Shown in pieces: positions 42,419 to 50,776 of a stretch of 64,000 nt of DNA. A program made the position numbers and the translations under genes. The first letter of the stretch is position 1. Every line of letters starts with the position of its first letter. This DNA is from Pengzhenrongella frigida. Lineage in GTDB: Bacteria; Actinomycetota; Actinomycetes; Actinomycetales; Cellulomonadaceae. Below the pieces are notes generated by a model. The model did not search any database, was not told the origin of the DNA, and was given only the letters and a program-made list of their open reading frames with translations. The stretch is taken from contig NZ_SDWW01000013.1 of the NCBI RefSeq assembly GCF_004168625.1, positions 1 through 64,000 on the forward strand, given 5' to 3'.

Positions 42419-43867
42419 GTGGGGCGTCGGGAGATGCAGGACGTCGACCTCGCGGGTGGGGAAGCCGGCGAGGGCCCCGACGCGGCCCCGCCGCTCGGGT
42501 CGCGGATCCGGTCGCGGTCGGCGCACTCCTCCCGGTCGACGCGGTCCTCCCGATCGGCGCGGTCCCGGTGGTGGTGGGCCGCCGCCGCCGGACTTGCCGT
42601 CGCCGTGGTCGGCAGCGCCCTGGGCGCCGACCGGCTCGAGCGCAACCGGTTGGCCGCGCTGGACGGCATCCCTGACCTGCTCGCCCCGCTCGACGGCGCG
42701 GTCACGGACGTCTGGCACAGCGACGTGTCCCTGTGGCCCGGTGTGCGGCAGTCCGGCGGGCGGCTCGTCGGGGTGGAGAACCGCCCCGGGGGGAACGTCG
42801 GCGTGGTCGCGCTGGACCCGGGGACGGGCGCGACCCTCTGGCAGGCCGCGCCCCGACCGCGCGGCACGTCGACCGCCGGGACCACGTGCGCGCTGCCCGC
42901 GACCGACGTCGTCGTGTGCCTCGTGGCCGACCAGACCCGGGCGCGCCTGCTGGTCATCGACGCGGCGACCGGGGTGGTGCGGTCCGACACCCCGACCGAC
43001 ACCGGCGCCGCGATCGCCGCTCTCGGGGCCGACCTCGTCGTCGGGCACGTCGATGCCGACGGCGTCGTTCGGGTCGCGCGCACCGATGCGCTCGGGCGCG
43101 CCTCGCGCTGGACCTTCGACGGCGCGCACCCGGTGCTCACCGACGCCTTCGGGCGCCAGGATGTCTCGCTCGACGTGGTGGACGACCTCGTCGTCGTGGG
43201 CGCCGCGGGCAGCTCGTGGGTGCTCTCGGCCGACGGCGGCCTGCTGCACACCTGGGCTGCCGATCCCGACCCCGCCGCCGTCGCGAGCGGCCGGGTCCAG
43301 GTCCTGCACGACACCCGCGTGGTCACCGAGCCGGCCACGACCGACGACGGCGGCCGGGGCACCCGGGTCGTGGACCTCGCCAGCGGCCGCGCCTTCACGG
43401 TGAGCGGCTCCCCGGTCCACCCCCGGCCCGACGACGGCTCGCTGGCCGGGCTGATCCTCGTGCAGCCCCCCGGCGGCCGGTCGCTCGTCGCGTACGACCT
43501 CGCGACCGGCCGGGCGCGCTGGTCCGCGGGTGGCACCGCCGGCCGCGGCGTCATGGTCCTCGACGGCCGGGTCGTGCGCGCCGACGCCGACGAGCTGCAG
43601 TCCCTCGACGGGCGCACCGGGCGAAGCGTCTGGGCCGTGCCCGTCGGCCAGACCGCCCAGAGCACGCTGTTCAGCGACGGGCGCCTGGTGCTGCTCGCCC
43701 AGCCGGACCCGGAGCGGGGGATCGTGCTGGTGGCTCACGGGCTCGACGACGGCCGGGTCCGGTGGGAGTTCGACCTCGCGGACGACCAGTACCTGGTCAC
43801 GGTCGACGGCGGGCTGTACGGCCTGTCGAACCGGGAGACCGTGGCCCTCGGCGTCGCCGGCCGGTAG
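42419..43867 (+). CDS. Membrane-anchored PQQ-like beta-propeller protein (paralog 2)
   Basis: A 482-residue paralog of the 9999-11648 protein: an N-terminus with MQDVDLAGGE and a serine/arginine-rich segment (SAHSSRSTRSSRSARSR), TM helix at about residues 51-70, then a propeller with blade motifs LVAYDLATGRARWSAGG, LQSLDGRTGRSVWAVPV and VAHGLDDGRVRWEF. The spacing of the first blades is conserved between the two (AGVPGILAPLDG against DGIPDLLAPLDG). Start GTG 42419 by analogy. Function unknown; the copies are about 32 kb apart. Confidence 0.82.
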   Translation: MGRREMQDVDLAGGEAGEGPDAAPPLGSRIRSRSAHSSRSTRSSRSARSRWWWAAAAGLAVAVVGSALGADRLERNRLAALDGIPDLLAPLDGAVTDVWHSDVSLWPGVRQSGGRLVGVENRPGGNVGVVALDPGTGATLWQAAPRPRGTSTAGTTCALPATDVVVCLVADQTRARLLVIDAATGVVRSDTPTDTGAAIAALGADLVVGHVDADGVVRVARTDALGRASRWTFDGAHPVLTDAFGRQDVSLDVVDDLVVVGAAGSSWVLSADGGLLHTWAADPDPAAVASGRVQVLHDTRVVTEPATTDDGGRGTRVVDLASGRAFTVSGSPVHPRPDDGSLAGLILVQPPGGRSLVAYDLATGRARWSAGGTAGRGVMVLDGRVVRADADELQSLDGRTGRSVWAVPVGQTAQSTLFSDGRLVLLAQPDPERGIVLVAHGLDDGRVRWEFDLADDQYLVTVDGGLYGLSNRETVALGVAGR

Positions 43868-43897
43868 CGCTGGTCAGCCGACCCACCGGGCTACCGG

Positions 43898-44332
43898 TCA
43901 GCCGACGGGGTACACGATCCGGGTCTGCCACCGGCTCGGGTCCGGCTCGCTGTCCGGGCCGACCAGGTACTCCTCCCACATCTCGTCGGACGGCGTCAGC
44001 CCCTGCTCCCGGAACCACGCCGACAGGTCCTCGTACGACCCGGTGTGGATGGCCTCCACGATCGATCCGCTCGGCAGCGTCTCGGCGACGAGGCCGGACG
44101 ACGGGGTCAGTGGCCGCCCGACCGGGAACCCGGCGACCACGTCCACCGTGTCCGTGACCGGCCCCCGGTACAGCGCGATCGGCGGCCCCGCCGGCGCCGC
44201 GCCCTGCCGGGCCAGCTCGGCAGCCACCGCCTCGAACGCGCGCCCGAAGAAGTCGGACAGCGCGTCCATCGCGACCACCTCGTGCATCCCGACGATGGGC
44301 TGCGGCATGCGCTCTTCTCGTTCGACGTTCAT
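43898..44332 (-). CDS. GyrI-like small-molecule-binding domain protein
   Basis: A 144-residue stand-alone GyrI/AraC-effector-binding domain (SOUL-like fold). It has ALYRGPVTDTVDVVAGFPVG, SGSIVEAIHTGSYEDLSAWF and the C-terminal EEYLVGPDSEPDPSRWQTRI plus VYPV, the typical end of the family. Such proteins bind hydrophobic or cationic ligands and can regulate partners, but no DNA-binding part is present here. Start ATG 44332. Confidence 0.87.
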   Translation of the reverse strand: MNVEREERMPQPIVGMHEVVAMDALSDFFGRAFEAVAAELARQGAAPAGPPIALYRGPVTDTVDVVAGFPVGRPLTPSSGLVAETLPSGSIVEAIHTGSYEDLSAWFREQGLTPSDEMWEEYLVGPDSEPDPSRWQTRIVYPVG

Positions 44333-44622
44333 GGTGGACTCCTCGGTGGGTGAGCCGACCGCGATCGGGCCGGTCCCTCAGCCGGACCCGATCGGGCCGG
44401 TACCCCCAGCCGTACCGGCTGACCCACCCGTGGCTGTAGGGGCGAAGGTCCCCGCATCTCGACCCGGACGTCACCGGACCGCCCAACGGGTGAATTTGTC
44501 GGATTCGGCCCGTTGCGTACGGCCGCACGCGCCAAGGTGTCGCAGGATCACCTCGCGCAGCGGGGTGCTGGGCACCAGCCAGCGGCACGTCGTGCCCGGT
44601 GGCGGCCCGAGGGGAGCCACGG

Positions 44623-45297
44623 ATGAGCACGGTCCTGATCGTCGACGACGAGCAGCGCATCCGCGCCCTCCTCACCCGGGCCCTGGCCCTGGAGGGCCAC
44701 AGCGTGGTCGCCGTCGGCGACGGGGAGGGCGCGCTCGACCGGCTCGCCGACCACGACGTCGACCTCGTGCTGCTGGACCTGATGATGCCGCGCTGCAACG
44801 GGCTCGACGTGCTCTCGACGCTGCGCCAGCGCCGCGACGAGACCCCCGTGATCGTGCTGTCGGGCGTGACCGACGTCGCCACGCGTGTGCAGGCCCTCGA
44901 TCACGGCGCGGTCGACGTCGTCGGGAAGCCGTTCTCGCTCGTCGAGCTGCTCGCGCGGATGCGACGCCACCTCGTCGTCCCCCGGCGCCCGGCACCGATC
45001 GAGCAACGGTTCCTGCGCGCCGGCGGGATCCGGCTCGACCTCGATCGACGCTGCGCCGGGCTGGCGGACCGCGAGGTGTCGCTCACCGCGCGGGAGGCCG
45101 CGCTGCTCGCGCACCTGATGCGCCGACCGGGGCAGGCGTGCCGACGCGAGGAGCTGCTGCGCGACGTCTGGGGCCTGGATTTCGACCCCGGGAGCAACGT
45201 CGTCGAGGTGTGCGTGCGACGCCTGCGCAACAAGCTGCAGCCCGATCCGCCGATCGAGACGATCCGCAGCGTCGGCTACAGCTTCCGCGTCCGATGA
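44623..45297 (+). CDS. OmpR/PhoB-family response regulator
   Basis: A 224-residue regulator with acidic pocket DDE at residues 8-10, phosphoacceptor Asp52 in LVLLDLMMPRCNGL, signature Thr/Ser and Lys in VIVLSGVTDVATR and VVGKPFSL, and a winged helix at about 130-220 (LTAREAALLAHLMRRPGQAC, NVVEVCVRRLRNKLQ). A GGGGAG ribosome site lies about 8 nt before the ATG. It overlaps the next gene's start by 4 bp. The 290-bp upstream region carries two copies of CGATCGGGCCGGT but no clear promoter. Confidence 0.92.
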   Translation: MSTVLIVDDEQRIRALLTRALALEGHSVVAVGDGEGALDRLADHDVDLVLLDLMMPRCNGLDVLSTLRQRRDETPVIVLSGVTDVATRVQALDHGAVDVVGKPFSLVELLARMRRHLVVPRRPAPIEQRFLRAGGIRLDLDRRCAGLADREVSLTAREAALLAHLMRRPGQACRREELLRDVWGLDFDPGSNVVEVCVRRLRNKLQPDPPIETIRSVGYSFRVR

Positions 45298-46415
45298 GAC
45301 CGGGGCAGACAAGCCCGGTCCGGCAGCCCCCGCCGACGACGACCGGCCCCCATCTCTTCGCGGCGTGGATCGCGGTCGTCGCGGTGTGCGCGCTCGGGAT
45401 GGCCGCGTGGCCGGAGGTTTCCACCGTGCCGTGCTACGTCGTGTGGGCGTCGTTCGTCGTGCTGTCCGGCCGGGGCGACTGGCCGCTGCGCCGGACGGTC
45501 ACGGGCCTGGCCGTCGCCACGGTCGCGGCCGGCGCCGCCGTCGCGGCACAGGCCGTGCGCGACGAGCTCGACTGGGTGGGCGCCGCCCAGGTCCCCCTGA
45601 TGACCGTGCTCGCAGCGCTCGTGGTGTGGCAGGTCCGGCTCCGCCAGGGCGCGATGGCGGCGCTGACCATCAGGGCGGAGCACGACCGCTCCCTGGCCGC
45701 GGAGCGCGATCGGCTGACCCGGCAGACGTCCCACGAGCTCCGCACCCCGCTGACGATCGCGCGGGGCTACCTCGAGCTCGTCGCGAGCCGAACGGTGGAC
45801 CCCCAGCAGCGCCTCGACCTGGCCGTGATCGACGACGAGCTGGGCCGGATCACCCGGATCACCGACCGGCTGGTGCGCGCGATCCTGCTGCCGACCGGCG
45901 TGCCGACCCAGGTGGACCTCGATCTGGTGCTGCGCCAGACGGTGGAGCGCTGGGCGCAGGTGGCCGACCGGCGGTGGGTGCTCGAGGCCGCCGCGGGGAC
46001 GTTCGACGGCTCGGCGGAGGGGATCCGGGCCTGCCTGGACACGCTGCTCGAGAACGCGGTGCGGTACACCCGGGCCGGCGACACGGTGCGCCTCACCGGG
46101 CTGCGCGACGGCGGCCGGATCGAGATCTCCGTGGCCGACTCCGGCCCGGGGCTGGCCGCTCCGCTGATCGCGGCGCTCAACTCTCCGGTCGGGACGGGCA
46201 CCGCGGCCGGACGCGACGACCTCTCCCAGACCGGTCTCGGGCTCGGGCTCGTCCGCAGCGTCGTGACCGCGCACCGCGGCCGGCTGCTCACCGGGACCGC
46301 GCGCGAGGGCGGCGCGCTGGTGCGGATGACCCTCCCGGTCGCCGATGCGGACCGGGATCCCGGGTTCGTGCACCCCCCGACGCCGGCCGAGGTGCGGGCC
46401 GAGGTGGCCGTCTGA
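45294..46415 (+). CDS. Sensor histidine kinase with a compact membrane domain
   Basis: A 373-residue kinase. Four TM helices lie in residues about 20-118 (AAWIAVVAVCALGMAAWPEV onwards) with almost no loops, so it senses in or near the membrane. The HisKA motif is LTRQTSHELRTPLTIAR, and the ATPase domain has a DTLLENAVRYTR N box, ADSGPG and TGLGLGLVRSVV. ATG overlaps the stop of the response regulator (ATGA). The stop is 12 bp from the convergent photolyase gene. Target genes are not evident in the window. Confidence 0.9.
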   Translation: MRPGQTSPVRQPPPTTTGPHLFAAWIAVVAVCALGMAAWPEVSTVPCYVVWASFVVLSGRGDWPLRRTVTGLAVATVAAGAAVAAQAVRDELDWVGAAQVPLMTVLAALVVWQVRLRQGAMAALTIRAEHDRSLAAERDRLTRQTSHELRTPLTIARGYLELVASRTVDPQQRLDLAVIDDELGRITRITDRLVRAILLPTGVPTQVDLDLVLRQTVERWAQVADRRWVLEAAAGTFDGSAEGIRACLDTLLENAVRYTRAGDTVRLTGLRDGGRIEISVADSGPGLAAPLIAALNSPVGTGTAAGRDDLSQTGLGLGLVRSVVTAHRGRLLTGTAREGGALVRMTLPVADADRDPGFVHPPTPAEVRAEVAV

Positions 46416-46426
46416 ACCGGCCCTCG

Positions 46427-47926
46427 TCAGGGGGCTTTGACCACGCCGTACCGCGCGAGGGTGCGCAGCCGCGCCTCGGCATGGTCGACGACGGGCTCGG
46501 GGTAGTCGCGCCCGAGCTCGACGCCGACCGCGAGCAGCTCCATCGGGGGCGCCGCCCACGGGGCGTGGATCGACGACGTCGGCAGCGCCGCGAGCTGCGG
46601 GAGGTAGCGGCGGATGAACGTGCCGTCCGGGTCGAACTTCTGGCTCTGGCTCACCGGGTTGAAGATCCGGAAGTACGGCTGCGCGTCGCAGCCCGTCGAC
46701 GCGGCCCACTGCCAGCCGCCGTTGTTCGCGGCGAGGTCGAAGTCGATCAGCTGCCGCGCGAAGTAGCGCTCGCCCCTGCGCCAGTCGAGGCCGAGGTCCT
46801 TGGTCAGGAAGCTCGCGACGACCATCCTGAGCCGGTTGTGCATGTAGCCGGTCTGGTTGATCTGCGCCATCGCCGCGTCGACCAACGGGTAGCCGGTCCG
46901 GCCCTCGCACCAGGCGGTGAACAGCTCGTCCGCGTGCGGCCCGGTCTCCCACACGACGCCGTCGTACTCGGGCTTGAAGCTCCGGCTCACCACCCGTGGG
47001 TGGTGGTGCAGGATCTGGTGGTAGAAGTCGCGCCAGATCAGCTCGGACAGCCACACCTGCGCGCCGCGCGCCGCCGGCCCGGGCCCGGTCCGCTCCCACG
47101 CCACGCGCACCAGCTCGCGGATCGAGACCGTCCCGAACCGCAGGTGGACCGAGAGGTAGCTGGGGCCCTTGACGGCCGGGAAGTTGCGGGTGTCCTCGTA
47201 GTCGCCGATGCGGTCCAGGAAGTCGGCGAGCAGGTGCTGAGCGCCGCTCGCGCCCGTCGGGACCCGCAGCTCGTGGAGGTTGGTGCGCTCGAACCCCAGG
47301 GACTCCAGTGCGGGTGGCCCCGCCGTGACGCCGGCGGGCAGGTCCGCGACCGGCGGCACGGGCGCCAGCGCGGCGGCGTGCGGTGCCACCGGGTACGCCT
47401 CGAGGACGTGCGGCTCGAGCTGCTTCAGCCACGCGTTCTTGTAGGGCGTGAAGACGCTGTACGGCTTGCCGGCGAGCGTGAGGACCTCGCTGCGCTCGAA
47501 CACGACGTGGTCCTTCGACGTGCGCAACGCGATGCCGGTCCGCTCGAGGGCGTCGGCCACGGCGGCGTCGCGCGCGAGCGAGGCGGGCTCGTCGTCGTGG
47601 TTGGCGTAGACCGCCCGCACGTCCAGGGCCCGGGCGAGCGCAGGGACGGCATCGATCGCCGAGTCGTGCACGACGAGCAGCCGCACGCCCGCCCGGCCGT
47701 GGTCGTCGCCCAGGTCGGCGAGGTCCCGGTCGAGCTCCACGAGGCTGTCGTGGATGAACTCGACCCGCCGGTCGCGGCTCGGCAGCGAATCGAGGATGTC
47801 GCGGTCGAACACGAACACGCACCACACCTCGCGAGCGGCGAGGAGCGCCCGGTGCAGGGCGGCGTTGTCCGTGGACCGCAGGTCGCGGCGGAACCAGACG
47901 AGCGCGCGGTCGATCGTGGGGGCCAT
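46427..47926 (-). CDS. phr: Deoxyribodipyrimidine photolyase (class I)
   Basis: A 499-residue light-driven DNA repair enzyme for cyclobutane pyrimidine dimers. The N-terminal photolyase domain (antenna chromophore) spans about residues 5-170 (ALVWFRRDLRSTDNAALHRA), and the FAD domain follows with ELIWRDFYHQILHHHP, GYPLVDAAMAQINQTGYMHN, RMVVASFLTKDLGLDWRRGE and DFDLAANNGGWQWAASTGCD. The Trp and Asn residues of the dimer and FAD sites are present. It is a stand-alone gene converging with the kinase gene. Confidence 0.96.
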   Translation of the reverse strand: MAPTIDRALVWFRRDLRSTDNAALHRALLAAREVWCVFVFDRDILDSLPSRDRRVEFIHDSLVELDRDLADLGDDHGRAGVRLLVVHDSAIDAVPALARALDVRAVYANHDDEPASLARDAAVADALERTGIALRTSKDHVVFERSEVLTLAGKPYSVFTPYKNAWLKQLEPHVLEAYPVAPHAAALAPVPPVADLPAGVTAGPPALESLGFERTNLHELRVPTGASGAQHLLADFLDRIGDYEDTRNFPAVKGPSYLSVHLRFGTVSIRELVRVAWERTGPGPAARGAQVWLSELIWRDFYHQILHHHPRVVSRSFKPEYDGVVWETGPHADELFTAWCEGRTGYPLVDAAMAQINQTGYMHNRLRMVVASFLTKDLGLDWRRGERYFARQLIDFDLAANNGGWQWAASTGCDAQPYFRIFNPVSQSQKFDPDGTFIRRYLPQLAALPTSSIHAPWAAPPMELLAVGVELGRDYPEPVVDHAEARLRTLARYGVVKAP

Positions 47927-47970
47927 GGTCCGCGAGTCTGCCGCAGGATGTCGCCGGGTCCGCTGGGGCT

Positions 47971-47999
47971 TTGACAGGTTTCACCCGAATCGTACGATT
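47971..47999 (+). promoter_or_regulatory. Promoter with palindrome for the GGDEF-EAL gene at 48124
   Basis: TTGACA at 47971-47976, a 16-nt spacer and TACGAT at 47993-47998. The perfect palindrome AATCGTACGATT at 47988-47999 overlaps the -10 box and could be an operator. The gene start lies about 115 nt downstream, leaving a leader with two similar 12-mers (TTGAGGTGATGG and TCGAGGTGACGG). Confidence 0.6.
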
Positions 48000-48123
48000 G
48001 AAGGACTCCCGGGCTCACCGGTGTGGACCTGAGCCGGTCGGGCACAGAGAGACGTCGAACGTTGAGGTGATGGCCGCGCCTGCCGCCGGCGGGCGGAAGC
48101 CGTCGAGGTGACGGGGTGCAACG

Positions 48124-49716
48124 ATGCGCAGATCTCCCGGCCGATTCGGGCCGCTCGTGCGCCGCCTGCCTCCCCGGCGGAGGTTCTTGATCGCGCTCTT
48201 CGTCGCCGTGGTCGGGGTCGTCCTGCTCGTCGGAGCGGTGCTGCTCGCGATCGGGTACCTGACGCGGCGCGACGTCCTGTTCCGCGGCCAGAGCGATCCC
48301 TACCCGCAGATCTTGGCCTGGGGGCTCCTCGTCAGCGTCGCCCTCGCCGTACCCCTGCGCTACCTGCTCGGGGGACGCAGCCTCGCCGACGGCTACGCCG
48401 ACGCGCAGGACCAGGCCACGCTCGACGGCCTCACCGGGCTGCGCAACCACTGGGCCTTTCGGGAGATGCTGCGCCACGAGATCGCCCGCACCCAGCGTTT
48501 CGGCGGGTCGTTCACGCTGGCGCTGATCGACGTCGACGACTTCAAGTTCGTCAACGACAGCCTCGGTCACCAGCGGGGCGACGAGATCCTGGTCGCCCTC
48601 TCCCAGGCCCTGAGCTCCGGTCGGTCGGTCGACCGGGCCTTCCGGGTCGGCGGCGACGAGTTCGCCCTGGTCATGACCCACACCGGCCTCGACGGCGCCG
48701 TCCATGCCATCGACCGGCTGAAGCGGGTGGCCCTGGAGCAGATGGGCGGAACGACGATCAGCGTCGGGCTGGCCGAGTTCGACCCGATCAGCATCGACAC
48801 CGACGCCCGGACCGACTCCACCGTGCTCCGCGACCGGGCGGACCGGGCGCTGTACGAGGCCAAGCGCCGCGGTCGCAACGAGGTGATCACCTTCCGCGAG
48901 ATCGCGGAATCGGCCCCGATGCGCACCTCGGCGGCGACCATCATCGCGGTTCGCCGCCTGCTCGCGACCCGGCGGATGGGAGCCGCGTTCCAGCCGATCT
49001 GGAACCTGGACACGCACCGCGTGTTCGGGTACGAGGGCCTCGCCCGGCCCGCCGTCGAGTACCGGCTCGGGAGCCCCGAGGACGCCTTCTCCGGGGCCGC
49101 CCGGCTTGGTCGCGTCGACGAGCTCGACGCGCTGTGCCGCTCGGCGGTGCTCTCGCACGTGCAGGACTTCCCCTGCGATGCCCTGCTCTTCCTCAACCTG
49201 GCCCCGGAGGTCCTCGAGCACGGCGTCGACGCGGGCGTGCGCCTGCAGCAGGAGGTCGAGGCCGCCGGGCTACGCCCGAGCCGGGTCGTCCTCGAGCTCA
49301 CGGAGTATGCGAGCGAGCGGATGGGCCTGGTCTTCGCCCCGGTCCAGATGCTGCGCGACCTGGGGTTCCGCCTGGCGCTGGACGACGTCGGCTCCGCTGA
49401 CGTCGGGCTCGGGCTGCTGGGCCGGATCCGGCCCGACTACGTGAAGGTCGATCGCGCCGTGGTGTGCAGCGCGCGCGACGGCGGTTCCGGCCGGGCGGTG
49501 CTCGCGGCGATCGTCGCGTACGCCGCCGAGTCCGGCGCGATCGTGATCGCCGAGGGCATCGAGACGGAGGAGATCCTGAACCACCTGGTGAGCGCGGCCC
49601 GGACGATCAGCCGGCGGGCACGGTTCGTCGGCGGTCAGGGCTACCTGCTCGGCCGGCCCGAGGCCGACCCCTGGGGCGATCCCGAACGCACCTGGCCGCT
49701 CGCCAGCATGGTCTAG
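48124..49716 (+). CDS. GGDEF-EAL protein with two TM helices (paralog A)
   Basis: A 530-residue protein: TM1 at about 21-45, TM2 at about 62-80, GGDEF at about 95-255 and EAL at about 270-520. VGGDEFAL is intact with I-site RSVD at the proper distance. The EAL motif reads EGLARP, but other metal and catalytic positions remain: NLAPE, ELTEY, DDVGSADVG, YVKVDRA, AEGIETE and GQGYLLGRP. It belongs to the same subfamily as the protein at 54522-56483, sharing the linker TSAATIIAVRRLLATRRMGA and the insert GGSGRAVLAAIVAYAAESGA. Start ATG 48124, preceded by ACGGGGTG. Either activity is possible. Confidence 0.9.
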   Translation: MRRSPGRFGPLVRRLPPRRRFLIALFVAVVGVVLLVGAVLLAIGYLTRRDVLFRGQSDPYPQILAWGLLVSVALAVPLRYLLGGRSLADGYADAQDQATLDGLTGLRNHWAFREMLRHEIARTQRFGGSFTLALIDVDDFKFVNDSLGHQRGDEILVALSQALSSGRSVDRAFRVGGDEFALVMTHTGLDGAVHAIDRLKRVALEQMGGTTISVGLAEFDPISIDTDARTDSTVLRDRADRALYEAKRRGRNEVITFREIAESAPMRTSAATIIAVRRLLATRRMGAAFQPIWNLDTHRVFGYEGLARPAVEYRLGSPEDAFSGAARLGRVDELDALCRSAVLSHVQDFPCDALLFLNLAPEVLEHGVDAGVRLQQEVEAAGLRPSRVVLELTEYASERMGLVFAPVQMLRDLGFRLALDDVGSADVGLGLLGRIRPDYVKVDRAVVCSARDGGSGRAVLAAIVAYAAESGAIVIAEGIETEEILNHLVSAARTISRRARFVGGQGYLLGRPEADPWGDPERTWPLASMV

Positions 49717-49806
49717 AGCATGGTCTAGCGGCGGGAACGGTGGTCGCGCGGCACCCCCGCGCCCTAGGCTCGGAGCACCAGTTCCGCTCGATACAGGGGG
49801 CACACC

Positions 49807-50040
49807 ATGACCACCACTCCGGCGTCCGGTTCCACCTCGAGAGTCTCCGGGCGCGCGATCGGCGGGCTCGTCATCGCCGCCGTGCTCCTGGTCTGGATCC
49901 TGTCGAACCGGGCGGAGGTCGAGGTCTCGTTCATCTTCACGACGGCGGTCGTCCCGCTCTGGTTCGTCCTGGCGATCGCGGCGGTGCTCGGCGTGGCCGC
50001 CGGGTTCCTGGTCGGCCGCAAGCGGTACCGCAGGCGCTAG
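49807..50040 (+). CDS. LapA-domain small membrane protein
   Basis: A 77-residue protein with two TM helices, about 19-35 (GGLVIAAVLLVWILSNRA) and 48-68 (LWFVLAIAAVLGVAAGFLVG), joined by EVEVSFIFTTAVVP, the pattern of the LapA/DUF1049 (YciS-like) family. It ends GRKRYRRR. Its last codons and stop (CGC AGG CGC TAG) are the first unit of the repeat array that follows. ATG 49807. Function unknown. Confidence 0.82.
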   Translation: MTTTPASGSTSRVSGRAIGGLVIAAVLLVWILSNRAEVEVSFIFTTAVVPLWFVLAIAAVLGVAAGFLVGRKRYRRR

Positions 50041-50170
50041 CCGCCGAGCCAACTGAGCAGGCGCTAGCCGCCGAGAGAGAGCAGGCGCTATCCGCCGAGC
50101 CAACTGAGCAGGCGCTAGCCGCCGAGAGAGAGAGCAGGCGCTAGCCTGCCGAGCGAAGAGCAGGCGCTAG
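50030..50170 (+). repeat. Six-copy hairpin-forming repeat array, about 26-bp period
   Basis: GCAGGCGCTAG (one copy ends in T) occurs at 50030, 50057, 50081, 50108, 50134 and 50160, separated by 24-27 bp. Between copies the sequence alternates CCGCCGAGCCAACTGA and CCGCCGAGAGAGA-like inserts, then changes to CCTGCCGAGCGAAGA. The last two units form a GCAGGC-GCTA-GCCTGC hairpin. The first unit includes the stop codon of the LapA-like gene. Neither flank looks like an insertion sequence. Confidence 0.9.
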
Positions 50171-50237
50171 CCTGCGAGCCCCGCTATTCGTTGGGCCGCC
50201 GGCCCGGCGCGTGTGTTCGCCCCGATCAGGAGTCGTC

Positions 50238-50744
50238 ATGGGTCTGCCCGCCAGCCAGCTGGGTCCGCAGGAAGAGATCGTCATCGAGACCCGCGAGCAC
50301 CTCAAGCACCTGCTCGTGGCGGGGCTGATCTGCCTCGCCGCGGTCGTCGGCCTCGTCCTGGTGCTGAGCGTCGGGCCGTCCGACGGGTTCTGGGCGTGGC
50401 TGGACTCCGCCGGCTGGATCGCGTTCGCGGTCGTCGTCGCCGTCTTCGGGGTGTGGCCGTGGCTCCGGTGGCTGACCCGCACCAGCACCTTGACGAACGA
50501 GCGGCTCGTGACCCGGGACGGGGTCGTCCGGCGGACCGGTCGCGACATCCCGCTCGAGCGGATCAACGACGTGGCGTACGACCAGGGCCTGCTCGATCGG
50601 ATGGTCAAGTGCGGGACGCTGCGCGTGTCCGCCGCGAGCCAGGAGGGCACGGCCGTGCTGCGTGACATCCCCGAGATCCACGAGTTCGTCCGCACCATGA
50701 ACGAGCTGGTCCGCGCGGCGCGCAAGGAGCGCCGGCTGGAGTAG
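50238..50744 (+). CDS. PH (YdbS-like) domain membrane protein
   Basis: A 168-residue protein with two TM helices (about 33-53 LLVAGLICLAAVVGLVLVLS and 64-82 WIAFAVVVAVFGVWPWLRWL), then a bacterial PH domain (bPH2) at about 88-150: TLTNERLVTRDGVVRRTGRD, IPLERINDVAYDQGLLDRMV and AASQEGTAVLRDIPE. This is the usual architecture of the actinobacterial YdbS/PH-domain proteins. AGGAG 5 nt before the ATG at 50238 supports this start over the one at 50211. Function unknown. Confidence 0.87.
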   Translation: MGLPASQLGPQEEIVIETREHLKHLLVAGLICLAAVVGLVLVLSVGPSDGFWAWLDSAGWIAFAVVVAVFGVWPWLRWLTRTSTLTNERLVTRDGVVRRTGRDIPLERINDVAYDQGLLDRMVKCGTLRVSAASQEGTAVLRDIPEIHEFVRTMNELVRAARKERRLE

Positions 50745-50776
50745 CTCCGACCCGGCACGAGTCGCCCCCGATCACC

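Noticed and set aside
44360-44410. Direct repeat CGATCGGGCCGGT as an operator for the downstream response regulator
   Set aside because: Only two copies, far (over 200 bp) from the start and next to the 5' end of the GyrI-like gene; too little to name a site.
45276-47984. Open frames of about 870-900 codons on both strands over the histidine kinase and photolyase genes
   Set aside because: They overlap confirmed genes of well-known families and translate to low-complexity Arg/Pro/Gly peptides.
48020-48123. Possible GEMM c-di-GMP riboswitch in the leader of the GGDEF-EAL gene
   Set aside because: The tetraloop-receptor and conserved GCA/AAA landmarks of the class are absent; the leader stays unassigned.
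50030-50170. Possible CRISPR array
   Set aside because: The shared unit is only about 11-19 bp, the inserts between copies are repetitive and not unique spacers, and no cas genes are near.
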